DNA from: Ixodes scapularis
Lineage: Eukaryota > Arthropoda > Arachnida > Ixodida > Ixodidae
Direction: 5' to 3'
NCBI RefSeq assembly: GCF_016920785.2
Contig: NW_024609880.1
Location: 50,058,296 to 50,122,295, forward strand
Length of the DNA stretch: 64,000 nt
Every line of letters starts with the position of its first letter. Position 1 is the stretch's first letter. Below the pieces are notes generated by a model. The model saw only the letters and a list, made by a program, of their open reading frames with translations, did no database searches and had not been told where the DNA came from. Shown one piece after another: positions 22,084 to 33,287 of this stretch. A program made the translations under genes and the position numbers.

Positions 22084-22828
22084 CAGGGTGTCTAGCAAAT
22101 TATTATTTTGAAATTCCCCGACTTCTCCAGGGTTTCCCTGACAATTTAAGGTGAAATTCCCTGACCACTGTAAAGGCGGCTAAATATATAAGACCATTTC
22201 AACAAAAGGCATTGAGCAATGAGCACTATAAGCGTCATTTTGCATGGGCTTAATCCAACTTGCATATCCCGAAATATTCGGGTTCTTCCAGTCCGGATTA
22301 AATGAGCACTTTCTTACCACCGACATCGTCAGTGAAGAGGCTACTACCGGAAACACAATGAAAACACAACGCTCAACCACACACGTCAATGACCGAATGG
22401 CAGCATGGCGCGTGGCCGCTGGGTGTACACTTTTGGATTTTTTGGCTTAATGCTTGGATTGGATTGAGATCTGCAGCTTTCCCATTTGTTACAAAATCTA
22501 GTAGCTCTAACTGGATCAAGCCTAGTATCGCGCCCCCGATCCAAACCAATCCAAGTCTCGGACTGGATTTGTCGGCTGTTCTTTTTATATCGGGTAGCAC
22601 ACTCTACATCGGATGAGCAGAACCCGCGCTCCGCTCTAAGCGGAATTGATTGCCTATTTTTCTGCTTCCAAGTCCTCAAGCCTTTGCTCAGGGTACTCGA
22701 TGGCATTTCTGGCTCATTTTCCCTGACTGGGCTAACTTTTTGACAATATCCCTGACAATTCCACAATTTTTTCCGGTAATTAAAATTTCCCTGACAATTC
22801 CCGGATTTCCCGGTCGCTAGACATTCTG
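22084..22828. mobile_element. TIR element with 'TTCCCTGAC' repeats
   Basis: The left tip is CAGGGTGTCTAGC and the right tip the inverse of CAGAATGTCTAGC. Both subterminal regions contain repeated 'ttccctgacaat' (22095-22170 and 22720-22815). This is hAT-like by its tip, but the 8-bp flanks do not match well. The interior holds no transposase domain. Confidence 0.65.
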
Positions 22829-23043
22829 TAATACAGCTAATAAAAACTTAACACAAACGAGAAATATTGCTTCTCTGCAGAGCATCGACGAACCGTGAGA
22901 AAGTAACCACTCTGGGTCCCAGGAAAGCCCAAACCAAGTAACTGAAGCAAAGAATATGGCTATACGGTACAAGGATCCATAGTCCCACAGTGGCTAATAT
23001 AAAGAAAAAGAAAAAAAGAAAGGAGTCCAAGCAGAGCACCCAC

Positions 23044-23206
23044 TTGTGGTATCCCTTGGAGTGTGCCGTCTGCATTGCATTGGTTGCGCGGACACCCTTA
23101 CGACAGGAGAAGATTAGGTTGGGGTCGTCTTGAGAAGGCTTTTCCCGGCCGTACCTTTCCTTGAACTTTTCCGCCGGAAGACTCAGTGCCGTACCCACGT
23201 CATTCA
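23044..23206 (-). CDS. rhodanese-domain protein A, catalytic exon
   Basis: The exon is 163 nt, between TTTTGCAG and donor AA|GTGGGT. It reads (L)NDVGTALSLPAEKFKERYG, then REKPSQDDPNLIFSCRKGVR and ATNAMQTAHSKGYHK. The catalytic loop is C-R-K-G-V-R after 'LIFS'. The cysteine carries the persulfide in rhodaneses, which transfer sulfane sulfur from donors such as thiosulfate or glutathione persulfide. The second loop position is Lys instead of the usual Ser/Thr seen in the paralogue (CRSGRR), which may change donor preference; this is inference. The exon has exactly the same length and phases as exon 46237-46399 of the plus-strand paralogue. Confidence 0.92.
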
Positions 23207-24022
23207 CTGCAAAAGCGAGGCGACGGCGTCTATAGTCGGTAGCAGGCCAAGGATGTAGCTGAAGCCCAACCTTCAACAAGTACTCGTTGCCTTCTGCCAG
23301 GCTTCAGATGCGCGTGCGACAAAGAAAGTCAAAAAGCTCGCTGTGGAGGCAGAGCATCTACTGCAATTTTTTTACTTGTCTTTGACTATAACCACATTAC
23401 TCAGTCAAGAACAAGGTGGGCATAAATGTAATCGGGGGAAATTCCAAACTATTCTATCGTGAACCATTTAGTGCTGGCCACTCGCTACTTGTTTTTTGGG
23501 TCGGATTGGAGGCAGCCAATGATACTCGTTCGCTCCACCGACGCCTAATGGTTAATGATAATGTAGTGATTGCGCAGGCGAGCTGGTGGATGTTAACCAT
23601 TTTGTTCTTAGCCCGAGACTGAGGCAGGAAAAGAGGAAAGTTTCGAAGTAGAAGAAAAATGAACAGTCGAGGACACGTCTCTAACACAGCTAAAGACAAG
23701 TTTATTTGGTCACCTTCTTATATACACTCCACAAACTTCACCACAGCACTTTCCCGATCTCGAAAGCCAAAAGATAACAAAGGTCTCACATCTTTCCACC
23801 ACAATTGTCAAACGACCTTGACGTTTTCCACAAAGCAATGAACAATAGCTCCCCTCATCCGGAAGACACTTGTGAATCCTTCGCGTACACAGTACACTCT
23901 CTCCCTCTACTCTCCGACCCATAATCACAAAGCATCCCGTTAACAGAAGATATCAATCCACGTGATACACAAAGGAAGAAACCACTTACACCTTCACATT
24001 CAACAAGCACTTCACAAAACTT

Positions 24023-24304
24023 TCAAATCCGCAAGAATGATTTTGCGCTGCTGCTAAGCTGTAACGACACCTGACTAATGCAGTTGCCCATTGATTTCAT
24101 TCTTATTGTTTCTTTTACAACCCTTTTGATGTTGTTTAACTCCCTGTGTATTATCTCTGTTTCAGACCAGTGGGGTATACAATTATTACATTCTTGAACA
24201 TGTTTCGCTATTTCCGAATTGGCAACGTTGTTTTTGACATTCCTTTTGTGTTCAGTCAATCTGTCATTTATACACCTTGACGTCTGCCCCACATATTTAA
24301 AGCC
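24023..24304 (-). pseudogene. Penelope GIY-YIG fragment, minus copy
   Basis: This is an open C-terminal fragment starting inside GFKYVGQTSRC and ending ..SAKSFLRI with a stop at 24023. It lacks the start of the nuclease domain (the IPLECG strand), so it cannot be active. It is nearly identical to the plus copy at the protein level. Confidence 0.85.
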
Positions 24305-24632
24305 TATTCCGTGTGGTAATGGAGTGGTATATGAAATCCCCCTGGAATGTGGCTTTAAATATGTGGGGCAGACGTCAAGGTGTATAAATGACAGATTGAC
24401 TGAACACAAAAGGAATGTCAAAAACAACGTTGCCAATTTGGAAATAGCGAAACATGTTCAAGAATGTAATAATTGTATACCCCACTGGTCTGAAACAGAG
24501 ATAATACACAGGGAGTTAAACGACATCAAAAGGGTTGTAAAAGAAACAATAAGAATGAAATCAATGGGCAACTGCATTAGTCAGGTGTCGTTACAGCTTA
24601 GCAGCAGCGCAAAATCATTCTTGCGGATTTGA
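24305..24632 (+). pseudogene. Penelope GIY-YIG fragment, plus copy
   Basis: It begins within the element near the IPCGNG..VVYEIPLECG segment and runs to the stop at 24630-24632. The residues expected in GIY-YIG nucleases (Y in VVYEI, Y-V-G-Q-T, R in INDRLTEH, and the H/C-rich 'HVQECNNC') are visible. With no upstream RT or start codon of its own it is a truncated fragment. Confidence 0.85.
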
Positions 24633-25067
24633 AAGTTTTGTGAAGTGCTTGTTGAATGTGAAGGTGTAAGTGGTTTCTTCCTTTGTGTATCACGTGGATT
24701 GATATCTTCTGTTACCGGGATGCTTTGTGATTATGGGTCGGAGAGTAGAGGGAGAGAGTGTACTGTGTACGCGAAGGATTCACAAGTGTCTTCCGGATGA
24801 GGGGAGCTATTGTTCATTGCTTTGTGGAAAACGTCAAGGTCGTTTGACAATTGTGGTGGAAAGATGTGAGACCTTTGTTATCTTTTGGCTTTCGAGATCC
24901 GGAAGGTGCTGTGGTGAAGTTTGTGGAGTGTATATAAGAAGGTGACCAAATAAACTTGTCTTTAGCTGTGTTAGAGACGTGTCCTCGACTGTTCATTTTT
25001 CTTCTACTTCGAAACTTTCCTCTTTTCCTGCCTCAGTCTCGGGCTAAGAACAAAATGCCTAATGGTT

Positions 25068-25944
25068 GGTTAGTGCGATTGGTAAAAAGCTCTGGTAGTT
25101 ATGGAACAGCCCCAGGAGGAAAGTCTGGACTATGTGGACTTTACCAGCTGCGCAACAGTCGCTTAGAGTAAGGGCACGGGTTGAGCTACCCCATAAACGG
25201 ATGTATATCAGTTTATCCACGAGACATTGTGCAAATGCTGGTGCTGACTTCCTGGGGTAGGGGGGGGGGGGGGGGGGGGGGGGGGATCTGAATTCTATTC
25301 AGACTCTTTTTTTTTTCAATAGAACCCCCCCCCCCCCCCCCCCTAGACATGTTGTAATATAACCACCATTCTTTATTCCTGCATTTTCTATTTTGTAAAC
25401 TGTGGGGCAAAACAAATGTTCTGCTGTTGGAACTTGTCTGCCTGTTTAAAATTCTAAATCTCAAGACAGGATGAACAGTACTCAAGACATTATTGGTGTC
25501 ATGACGCATGGCTACAGGTTCCTCAAAAATTCATGCTAGCAGAAAATTCAGCAAAAAGAATTGTTTCATGGTCTAGTCTAAAGCAATGCTTAAGAGTGGT
25601 GCAGAAGAATTTGAGACTGTGTATTTTAGGGAACAAAGAAAAGAGGTAACGTCGTGACATCAGCTTCAACTTTATTCTTGTCTGTTTCACAGTGCCCCAT
25701 ACGAAATGCCACATAACATTTAACACACATTCTATATGGATGATACATGTACTTAAAATAAAAAACCTTCTGAAAACCTCATAGTAACAGCTGATGTTAT
25801 GCTGAGAAACTAGGTTGAAGAAGCCCAGTCTCTCAGCCAAATGTCAATTGCTGCAGTGAGGCTTTCAGGAGGTTGACGAGTCCTTCCCACTAGTCTTGAC
25901 TAGCTTTGCGATTTTTTTTTAAAGTAATTGTGTTGCGTGTATGT
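25068..25944. other. rhodanese A intron, G/C tracts
   Basis: G26 at 25260-25285 and C19 at 25325-25343 face each other. They are joined by 'ggatctgaattctattcagactc', and with the outer CTGGGGTAG / CCCCTAG they form a short inverted structure. Otherwise no feature was seen. Confidence 0.5.
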
Positions 25945-26195
25945 GTTAGGCAGCAGCGAGTTAGTCAGCCCCAATGGGAGTCTAATGTCTCTGCTGTAGA
26001 TGAGAAATTTCTGCCACTGGAGTACCACTGCAAGCCTGAGGTCTTTACTGTGCCTCTCTAGTTAGTAACACATGAACACGCACCGGTACGATGCTCATCC
26101 AGATCGAAACGGGCAGGGGTGGGGATTGAGTCCAGGATCCATAGGTTCTGCAGTGCAAGCTTTCACTCTACGCGCTCCGAGTTGCGGTAAGCTAA
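25945..26195 (+). repeat. dispersed SINE-like repeat, copy 2
   Basis: It matches 10677-10908 in order ('gttagtcagccccaatggg', 'tctgctgtagatgagaaatt', 'ggtacgatgctcatccagatc', 'gctccgagttgcggta'). It is in the middle intron of rhodanese A, in antisense orientation to that gene. Confidence 0.6.
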
Positions 26196-26205
26196 AATGG
26201 CTGAC

Positions 26206-26376
26206 CACCAATCCCTCTGGTTTCTCCAATACATTTATTGTTACAACGATATCCGATTGGTGTTCCGATCCCCCTGGTGTCTCAGATACATTTATTGTCA
26301 CAATTTTATCTGATTGGTGTTCCGATCCCCCTGGTGTCTCTGATACATTTATTGCCACAATATTATCTGATTAGTG
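26206..26376 (+). repeat. 57-bp tandem repeat, three units
   Basis: Three units of 57 bp each contain 'gatccccctggtgtctc.gatacatttattg.cacaa'. The unit length is a multiple of three, so both strands stay open. The resulting 19-residue protein repeat has no start or splice support and is taken as a minisatellite. Confidence 0.85.
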
Positions 26377-28055
26377 TTACTTGTTTGCCATTCAGTTAAC
26401 AGTAACAAACAAATACCACCACATAATGTTAGAAAGAAGTTTAGAAAAGAACCTAATATATTAAAGTGCTGCAAATATTCCAAAAAAAAAACAGTGATAT
26501 GATTGATCTGAGTCATTTTGGAGCAGCTTTTAGAGCAACAAAAATAACTTTTGTAGATTCATTTTTATTCATACCAATGCACACATTACTTAAACACTAA
26601 TGTGTCGGCCTGTCATTGCCTTCTCATTTATTTGCAACCCTTTAGTAGCATCAACTGCACAGCAGGAGAGAGTCCCTTACAGAAAACTAGAGTTTAGTTG
26701 CATGGAGAAGCACCAGACAGGGTGACAAAAAGGTGAGTGATGATGCACAGCACAAGCTGCTGTGAATGGATAGTTTAGGTACTGAATCCCACTGAAATAA
26801 TACAACAAATATTAAGCACGTAAATTAATGTTTCCTTCGAGTTCTAGAAGTTGTAATAAAACTGCAATTCATAATTCAGATTAAAAAAAAACAAAGCACC
26901 TATGATTTGATTATGAATGTCAATCACATTTTCTGTGTAGTACCTCTTAACAAAAATGGCATGTGATTGAAACCTAAAAATAATCCCGCCACTTTTCCTT
27001 GGGCTTCCACCCACTGCTCCTGCCAATTTAGTTCTAATTTACTCACATCTATATAAAAGTGATAACTAAACAAATGAGTTGGTACAAATTAAAAAGAAAA
27101 AGAGTGCACATAAATCTTTTTGCAGTACCAAAGTATCCTTGCTAAATCCCGAAATGGAAAAAGGTACCTCCAGGATATCGCAGTCTATCATATATACAAG
27201 CCGAAGTTGCGCATTCAAGAATTGTGTCGCGTCGCGTCTCGCTCTGGGGGGTTCCTTTTCCCTTAGCACGGAGGTGCGCTGAGGGGAAGCAAGACACGCA
27301 AAATCGCGATGCCTACTCCGCGGTTTTTGCTTCTCCGCAGTACACCGGTGCGCGGTGAGAAGCGCACTCAACGAAACTAACTAACCCTCCAGCAGAACAG
27401 ACGACAAACACGAAAATTATTGCGGAACTTTTGTAGTATTGTCAGTCTTCCATACGACATGCGACCGAATAGTATGCTATTTGAGACGATAATCAAAAGT
27501 TCAAAAAACTCGCATAAGTATATCCTAGCGGTCTGGCCGGGCAGCGAGGCTTGAGCTATTATATTTTCAGTATTATTAAAGTGGAATTAATTTTTAGCGC
27601 AACGTTAGTGCAAATTCCTCACATTTTCGCAAAATGTAGCGGGAGGTAGCAGGATAAGCACCTTGGTGCAGTTTGGCGCAAATGGGGCTGCAATCACATC
27701 ACTGCACAAAAGAGCCTGCAATATTGTTATCATTTCGAAGACATCTTAACAGACATCGGAGCATTTTATACAACTTTCTTTTGCACGCTCGACAGTTTTG
27801 CCTATTTTGCCAAGTGTGGGTATTGGGAACACTTTGTGGGCACGAAATATCGCAGTTGGAAGTCGTACACGTTACGTATTTGTTACCGTAGAATAATACA
27901 TTGGCCTGATCTATTGTTTGCCATATTTTTCGATTGTACAAATCTCGCAAAAATTAGGTCCCCCTCAAAAATTAGGTCAACATTATTAAAAGAAAATGCG
28001 TGTACAATCAATGGGAAATAGAAGATAGGACCATGCAGACGATAAGTGGACTCAC
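26377..28055. other. rhodanese A intron, remainder
   Basis: The intron contains a GC-rich patch at 27220-27380 with 'ttctccgcagtacaccggtgc' and 'agaagcgcactcaacg'. Related text occurs in 43880-44020, so it is a fragment of the same repeat family. No exon was found. Confidence 0.45.
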
Positions 28056-28175
28056 GAGGAATGTTGACGGCACCATTGATGCGGCCATCGTTGACAAGTT
28101 CATTTGGCTCCCTGACGTCCACAAAAAAGGCCGTGCCTTTCTTCAGCAAGTCCCTGACCTCCGCAAAATCAACGC
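28056..28175 (-). CDS. rhodanese-domain protein A, N-terminal domain exon
   Basis: The exon is 120 nt, from acceptor CTCTTCCCCAACAG to donor C|GTGAGT. It reads (G)VDFAEVRDLLKKGTAFFVDV, then REPNELVNDGRINGAVNIP. 'DVREPxExxxxGxIxGAxNIP' is the rhodanese CDC25-like first half, with the conserved Asp/Arg of DVRE. The first codon base comes from an upstream phase-1 exon that I could not identify with certainty. A weak candidate is the minus-strand leader around 32848-32690 (basic, mitochondrial-type), which would end in phase 1 but has a poor donor. The in-frame sequence before the acceptor looks non-coding. Confidence 0.9.
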
Positions 28176-28844
28176 CTGTTGGGGAAGAGCAGGTGCTCGA
28201 ATCACCCGTTTTGATGGAATACGTGTGGCCACAGTAGCGTAATGAGTGGCAGGGCAATTATGGGTACAGCAGCATTTTGAAAGAATAAAATATTGAGGCT
28301 CTTAGTTGCGAAGCAACTGATGCTATCAGAGATGCCCTAAAGGCTCCTGAAAGAACAAACTCCCGAGGGTTTGAATCAAGCCCTCCGCTTTCAGCTCTGG
28401 AGGACAAAGCACATCATTGTGTTGCGCTGATCGAACTAACCGCATATTATAGGAACAGCTGAACATGTCACTTCTAGTCACTAACAAGGTGAGGGTGGCA
28501 GGGAGGAACTTCAGTTGTCCCACCCCCAGCGCAAGCTTCATACCCTCGACAGTGCTCAAGCATCTGATAACTGAGTGTGCGCACACAGTCAAAGCAGGGC
28601 AAAGGGCATGGACCACGTGCTGGAGGCCGGGCATTGGATAGACACGACCTGCTGTTCTCACACTCTGTCAGTGACTGTAGTCAATATCTGCAAAAGTTAG
28701 AGAATCCTATGGCACAGGCAACCGAACTACAAGGCGTATCTTAACTCCGAATCGGCTACGCTATACTATAGTCACTGAATCTCACTTTGCCAGACAACAG
28801 CCCACAAGAATCTAATTTTCCATAAGGGCTGAAATGCCTGCTCT
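28176..28844. other. intron 5' of rhodanese A exon
   Basis: An open minus-strand frame at 28661-28326 is not recognised and has no splice support linking it in frame. No other feature was seen. Confidence 0.4.
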
Positions 28845-28847
28845 GTA

Positions 28848-29376
28848 TAATAGACCTGTTGCTAAACTACCCAAGCATCGAGGAGAATGCAGGTATTGGT
28901 GTTCCATGCGCCACACGCGCACGCCTTCTTCGTATAAAAGATTCAAAGTAAATAACTAACATAAAGCGTTGACGAGTGCACGTGTAAGATGCAGTTTGTT
29001 TTAGGTATATGCTTTAGAAAATTTACTACCGCTGAGGCCAGCACGTGCGGCGCGTGGAACATCAATCAAATTTGGTGGTTTTACGTGTCAAACCAACGAT
29101 GGGCATCTCGCACGCCCCAACGGAGGACTGAGGATTAATTTGGACCACCTGGGGATCTTTTGACGTGCAACCGAAAACTCGGTTACACGGCGCCTTCTCC
29201 ACAATAAGCCTCCGTCATATTGCGGGCACCTCGGCCGGGATTCGAACCCGCCGCATGGGGATCCGTAGGCCGGCGCTTTCGCCTCGGAGGCACCGAGGCG
29301 GCCGCGTGGAACACCAATCCCTGCATTCTCCTTGATGCTTGGGTAATTTAGCAATAGGCCGATTAGCATATGTAAT
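28848..29376. repeat. fold-back element interrupted by a SINE
   Basis: The left arm 28848-28918 (..'ttgctaaactacccaagcatcgaggagaatgcaggtattggtgttcca'..) is mirrored by the right arm about 29303-29376. Between them lies a Ruka-like SINE (29067-29302), inserted into the arm-proximal sequence. Confidence 0.75.
29067..29302 (-). mobile_element. Ruka-like tRNA-derived SINE
   Basis: Read on the minus strand, the head 'gccgcctcggtgcctccgag' leads to a B-box-type GGGTTCGAATCCC, then a body with 'ttgcacgtcaaaagatcccc' / 'aggtggtccaaattaatcc' and a tail 'ttggtttgacacgtaaaacc'. This layout is that of the Ruka SINEs described from ixodid ticks. Target duplications CGCGTGGAACATCAAT (29051-29066) and CGCGTGGAACACCAAT (29303-29318) flank it with one mismatch, confirming retroposition. 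It is not a functional tRNA. Confidence 0.88.
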
Positions 29377-32300
29377 GCCGGTCTGGATAATTAGCATATG
29401 TATAAATCTTTCATGCACTATGTCCCCTTACAAGGACCCTGAAAAGAAAAAAATTTTTTTTAGACAGTCTGGTTGGGACACGCAAGCCTAAAAATAAATA
29501 TTACGCGAAAAAAAAAAAAATTTTTTTTTAGACCAATATTGACGGCGAGAGATTTATTTGAAATTCTGCACGCGAAGTCCATGACGTCAAGACACTCATT
29601 CCCGAATGACCATCTTGGTCGTGAAGTAAGCCGATCCCCCTCTCCTCCATGCATCCGAAACGCCCAGAGGGAAGACTACTGTAAAGGAGGTGACTGTCAA
29701 CTAAATCAAGTCTCGCGCCGTCAATATTGCTCTAAAAAATTTTTTTTCAGCGTAAAATTGACTTTTTGACACGCGTGTCAAAAACAGAAGAAAAACTTCT
29801 TTTCCTTTTCAGGAGCTTTTTAAGGAAAATACTTGACGACTGTATATAATGTCCAAGACGTAAAGAGAATAAAGCTATGCAGCTCTGTAGACAACCTGCA
29901 GGACAGAAAAGCCAAGCAAAAACAGCTTCACCTCCGTCAGTCATGCCAGTAAAAACTTCCAGGCACTCTTCGCAATAACAGCAGGTTTGGGTCATCCATT
30001 CGTGTTGCTTCTCTTATATACATGCAGGACACTTCCTCTTTCTCCTCCTTTTTCATTCCACCAAATTGCTCTCCAAATAGTAGTCCAAAAAGACCATTGT
30101 CACATCGCCAAGGACGAGGCACAAAAGACGTCGAACGGCACGTGCCTCCTTTTCGGTGCATGTTAAGACCAACGGGTGTAATGAAGCATATCAGAGGTCA
30201 TTAATACCCCTCGCAATCTGACCCTCGCTAATGAGCGTCCCAAAATGGAGAAAGGGAGCTCATTTTATTAAACGAGTTAAACACAATGAAAAAACAAAGG
30301 ACCAACAAAACAACTCACACAACTTCTCCAGCAAAGCGGCATCTGTCCCAGCGTCGGTAGAGTAGGTTGCTGTGTCAACAACAAGGATGACAAATAAAGA
30401 GGGGAACTTCAAAGCGGGGTAATGGGAAAAGATATGGATTCAAAGGCGGTCTTAATTACGCAGTTGGCACATCGATGGCGGCCCTGTCCCCCACGACAGC
30501 ATCATTGCTTGCCTCTGGTTGCAGCTGGATGAATTGACCGGGGCAGTAGCTTGACCTGGCTTCAGAAAACATGCTCCAAGCCCTGCATGACAAATAAGCA
30601 TCTTTTTATAGTTGGCTAATGGTAGGGAAGAACTAGAGAAAGGAGCATGAATGGCAGGCAGAGAGGTTAGACGAGGTACATATGACCCTAGCTGCCTACT
30701 CTAAACTGAGGAAGGAGGGAGGAATGAAAAAAAAAATAAAAATCTACATCTTGTTATGCCTACAATTTGTTTCACTTTATGTGCAAGCGAAGCCAAAGAT
30801 ACAAGCACTATTTTGCCCTGAATAATGCTCGCACTGCACAAGCACATGTGCTTGGCAGGGCCGCTGAAAGCCTGGAGCTCGGTCCTATGTGGAGAGCAAG
30901 TTGTCTATTTCTTTTGCAGGGGTTGCAGCACCATGGGTTGCAGTGGCATCAGAACGAAGCCGAGTTCTTATTGAAGGATAGTGGGTAGAGCTCAGAGCAA
31001 GCTGCCTTGAGGTCTACCCACAATCCTTTAATCAGAACCAGTCAGAGCTTGGCGTTCTGACGTCATCACAACCCCTACAAAAGCAGCAGACGAACTTGGT
31101 CTATGCATAGATTCTGCTATGCTTGCACTTATGTAGGATTCTGTGGGAGGTATTCACTGGCGGCTGTAGGCGAGTCGTGGCATGCTCAACGCGAGCCAAC
31201 AGCGAGCTTCAACAGCGGTCTTGTAATGAGCATTCCACACCAACAAGATTGCCGGTCTTAGCCACCTATGAGTGTGAGCTAAAGCTGAACATGTTCACTG
31301 AACAGCGCACTCAAATATGGTGTCCAGTGAACTTGCAAAAGTGAAGTTGTACCAGCTTTAATAGTGCAAACTTAGCAGAAGCTACAAGAGTAGTTGCCGA
31401 GCACTAGCTGCTCGTGTAGCACCAACATGGCTCAGGGCAACATGCTCGTGACTGTCGTTTCGGCTTCGCTCGCGCATAAAGTGAAACGAAGACCTAGTCA
31501 CGTGTGGATAAGACCAAGATCTCCCGTTTGAGGTCACAGCGTTACCAACGCTGGAAACGTAGTGCCAGCGCCACCTACAACAATCGGAGCCTGTGCACTA
31601 TAGTTTTGACGTCACCACAGCGAGATTGCGCGCAGACACCGACTGGATAGGAGTGCTGCGTAAGCATTCGGTTGGTCCTCCTGTCCAATCAATGCTTCGA
31701 AGCACGCTCGACCCCGATTGTCCCACTTGATGCCGTCCTAAGGCGATGCTTCACAGGTTTTGATTACTTCAGGTGGTCTTCGTGATAACCAAGACCACCT
31801 CGTAACCTGGTTCCGATAGTTTCAGCGTTTTCAAGTTGAAGGGAGAAAAGTCGGCATGCTACCTCTGTTCTGACGGTGGTTCTTCTGATCACTTCGCCGA
31901 AGTAAGTTTCGACTAATGACTCTTCCGAAGCTGCGATGTGCCAACTTGTCCATAGTCCGGTGGTTTACAGTTGTAACTTGTCCAACGTTCGTTCGAACAG
32001 GTGTTGAGCAGATCAAACCCAATCAATCAGCGTGGGAGCACAAGATCCGAAATTATCCGAAAGCTCTCCACTACACATTCTTCCGCCAGCTCTCCCTCAA
32101 ATCGAAACTTATGTACGTCCTTAGTTTCCACCAGTGGTTTACGCCAACGATTGTTTACACCATAGTTTAAATCCTACTTTATAAAACTGTTTTTATATAA
32201 AATATAGTTTAAACCATTCAAATAGTTTTATATCTACAGTTTGTTTGGTTCAATTGGTTTGGTTTTACATTATGGTGGTTTCCTTTTACTTAGCCAGTTA

Positions 32301-33172
32301 TAAAAAAACGTCTGGCCACACAAACACGTTGCCATGACGATCATGTGCTACTTGTATTTGAATAATAATCTTTGGCTCTTTGATCCTTTGCCATCTTTGC
32401 CGCTTGCATTTACTCCCTCTTTGCCGGCCGGTGAGTTTTCAACGGCGACTAGCCGTTTGATTTAGTTAAGCGACTTTTTGTTACCGCTTCCACGTCTCCA
32501 CAAGTCGACAGCAAAGCAATTTACCATGGGAGGTGAGTAAAGTTCCCACACCACCCAGGCCAGATCTGGCCTAGACGACCTAGTTGAAGATCTCGTAAAA
32601 TTTTGCTCACTTTTTTGTTTTGTAATGTGCATAAGAACTCAACCGGCGAACTTCGCCGGGGGGCACGTTCGCTTTGCGCGCGACGCATCAGCCACAGTTT
32701 TGGCTCCACCCGCATGGCGAACGGCGCCGGCCGAAAGTCGTCGCTTTTTCTCAAGATCCTTTGAGACGTTATGATCAGGTCTTGCCCAGTGTCTCACACT
32801 CGCGCACGCGAATAAATTTTGTCGCTTTTGCAGAGTTTTTGTTAACATAGATGCGCTGTCAAACTTATTACAGCTACCGCTATATTTGATTACTCTGCAT
32901 TTGCTGCGAGGGTCTAGTGAGGTTCTTGAAGAGGTGCCAAGTGGCTCGAGGAAAATCTGGTTCTAAAATCCGCCGATTGGTCGTTTTTTCGAAACCGCTG
33001 AAAACAGACCTTCGCAATACGGACGAGAAATAAAAGAAAGAAAACGTTGATGAACGCGCGCGTGAAAAGGAAGTGGTAGGATAAAAAGGACGACGTTTGC
33101 GACGGCGTTCCTGCTTCGTTGGTTGAACGTTCGAGGCCCCGTTGCGTTCGTCCACAAAACAAGAAACGTATC
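29377..33172. other. region between the divergent rhodanese genes
   Basis: No recognised protein domain was found. The unidentified first exon of rhodanese A should lie here or nearby. A fold-back at about 30912-31087 has arms 'tgcaggggttg..catcagaacg' and 'cgttctgacgtcatcacaacccctaca'. A dispersed repeat copy lies at 31145-31345. Segment 32880-33172 should hold the promoter of the plus-strand rhodanese. Confidence 0.45.
31145..31345 (+). repeat. dispersed repeat, 'ttcactggcggc' family copy 2
   Basis: Direct-orientation partner of 14615-14830: 'ttcactggcggctgtag', 'gattccacacc'-like 'cattccacaccaacaagatt', 'actcaaatatggtgtccagtgaa'. Confidence 0.55.
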
Positions 33173-33287
33173 ATGCGCTACGCTTTGGTGGTCGCCGTTG
33201 TGGTCAGTGTCGGCCTGGTCTGGCCTGAATGTGGCAGCACAAGCCGCGTGAAAAAAGCAAAGATGGGTCGTCGTCTTCGGAGTACAG
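33173..33287 (+). CDS. rhodanese-domain protein B, exon 1 (signal peptide)
   Basis: ATG at 33173 opens MRYALVVAVVVSVGLVWPEC, then GSTSRVKKAKMGRRLRST. A hydrophobic h-region after Arg2 looks like a secretory signal peptide or signal anchor, followed by a basic segment. That is unusual for a rhodanese, most of which are cytosolic or mitochondrial; a mitochondrial reading of the Arg/Lys-rich part is the alternative. The exon ends G|GTACCT at 33287/33288 in phase 1. The next exon begins with AC to give Asp, so the junction is in frame. The donor is not a strong consensus, so the exon 1 link is somewhat less sure than the later ones. Confidence 0.72.

Larger units (their letters stand above)
23554..25056. 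mobile_element. Penelope-like element, head-to-head inverted dimer 1
   Basis: Two 5'-truncated copies lie head to head. The minus copy spans 23554-24304 and the plus copy 24305-25056, of which 24351-25056 is the mirrored part; the 46-bp spacer 24305-24350 is extra 5' sequence of the plus copy. The plus copy encodes VVYEIPLECGFKYVGQTSRC, then INDRLTEHKRN, the GIY-YIG endonuclease core of Penelope-like elements. The reverse transcriptase region is absent. An 11-bp direct repeat GCCTAATGGTT flanks the whole dimer (23543-23553 and 25057-25067), so it inserted as one unit. The minus copy is about 45 bp longer at its 3' end, including CCAGCTCGCCTGCGC on the minus strand (23572-23586). It lies in the middle intron of rhodanese A. 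Confidence 0.9.

Noticed and set aside
29215..29418. Minus-strand protein of 67 residues
   Set aside because: It is the tRNA-like head of a SINE read as protein.
32639..32848. First exon of rhodanese A (basic, mitochondrial-type leader)
   Set aside because: Phase could fit, but the donor (G|GTGGAG) is weak and nothing else supports it; kept only as a candidate.
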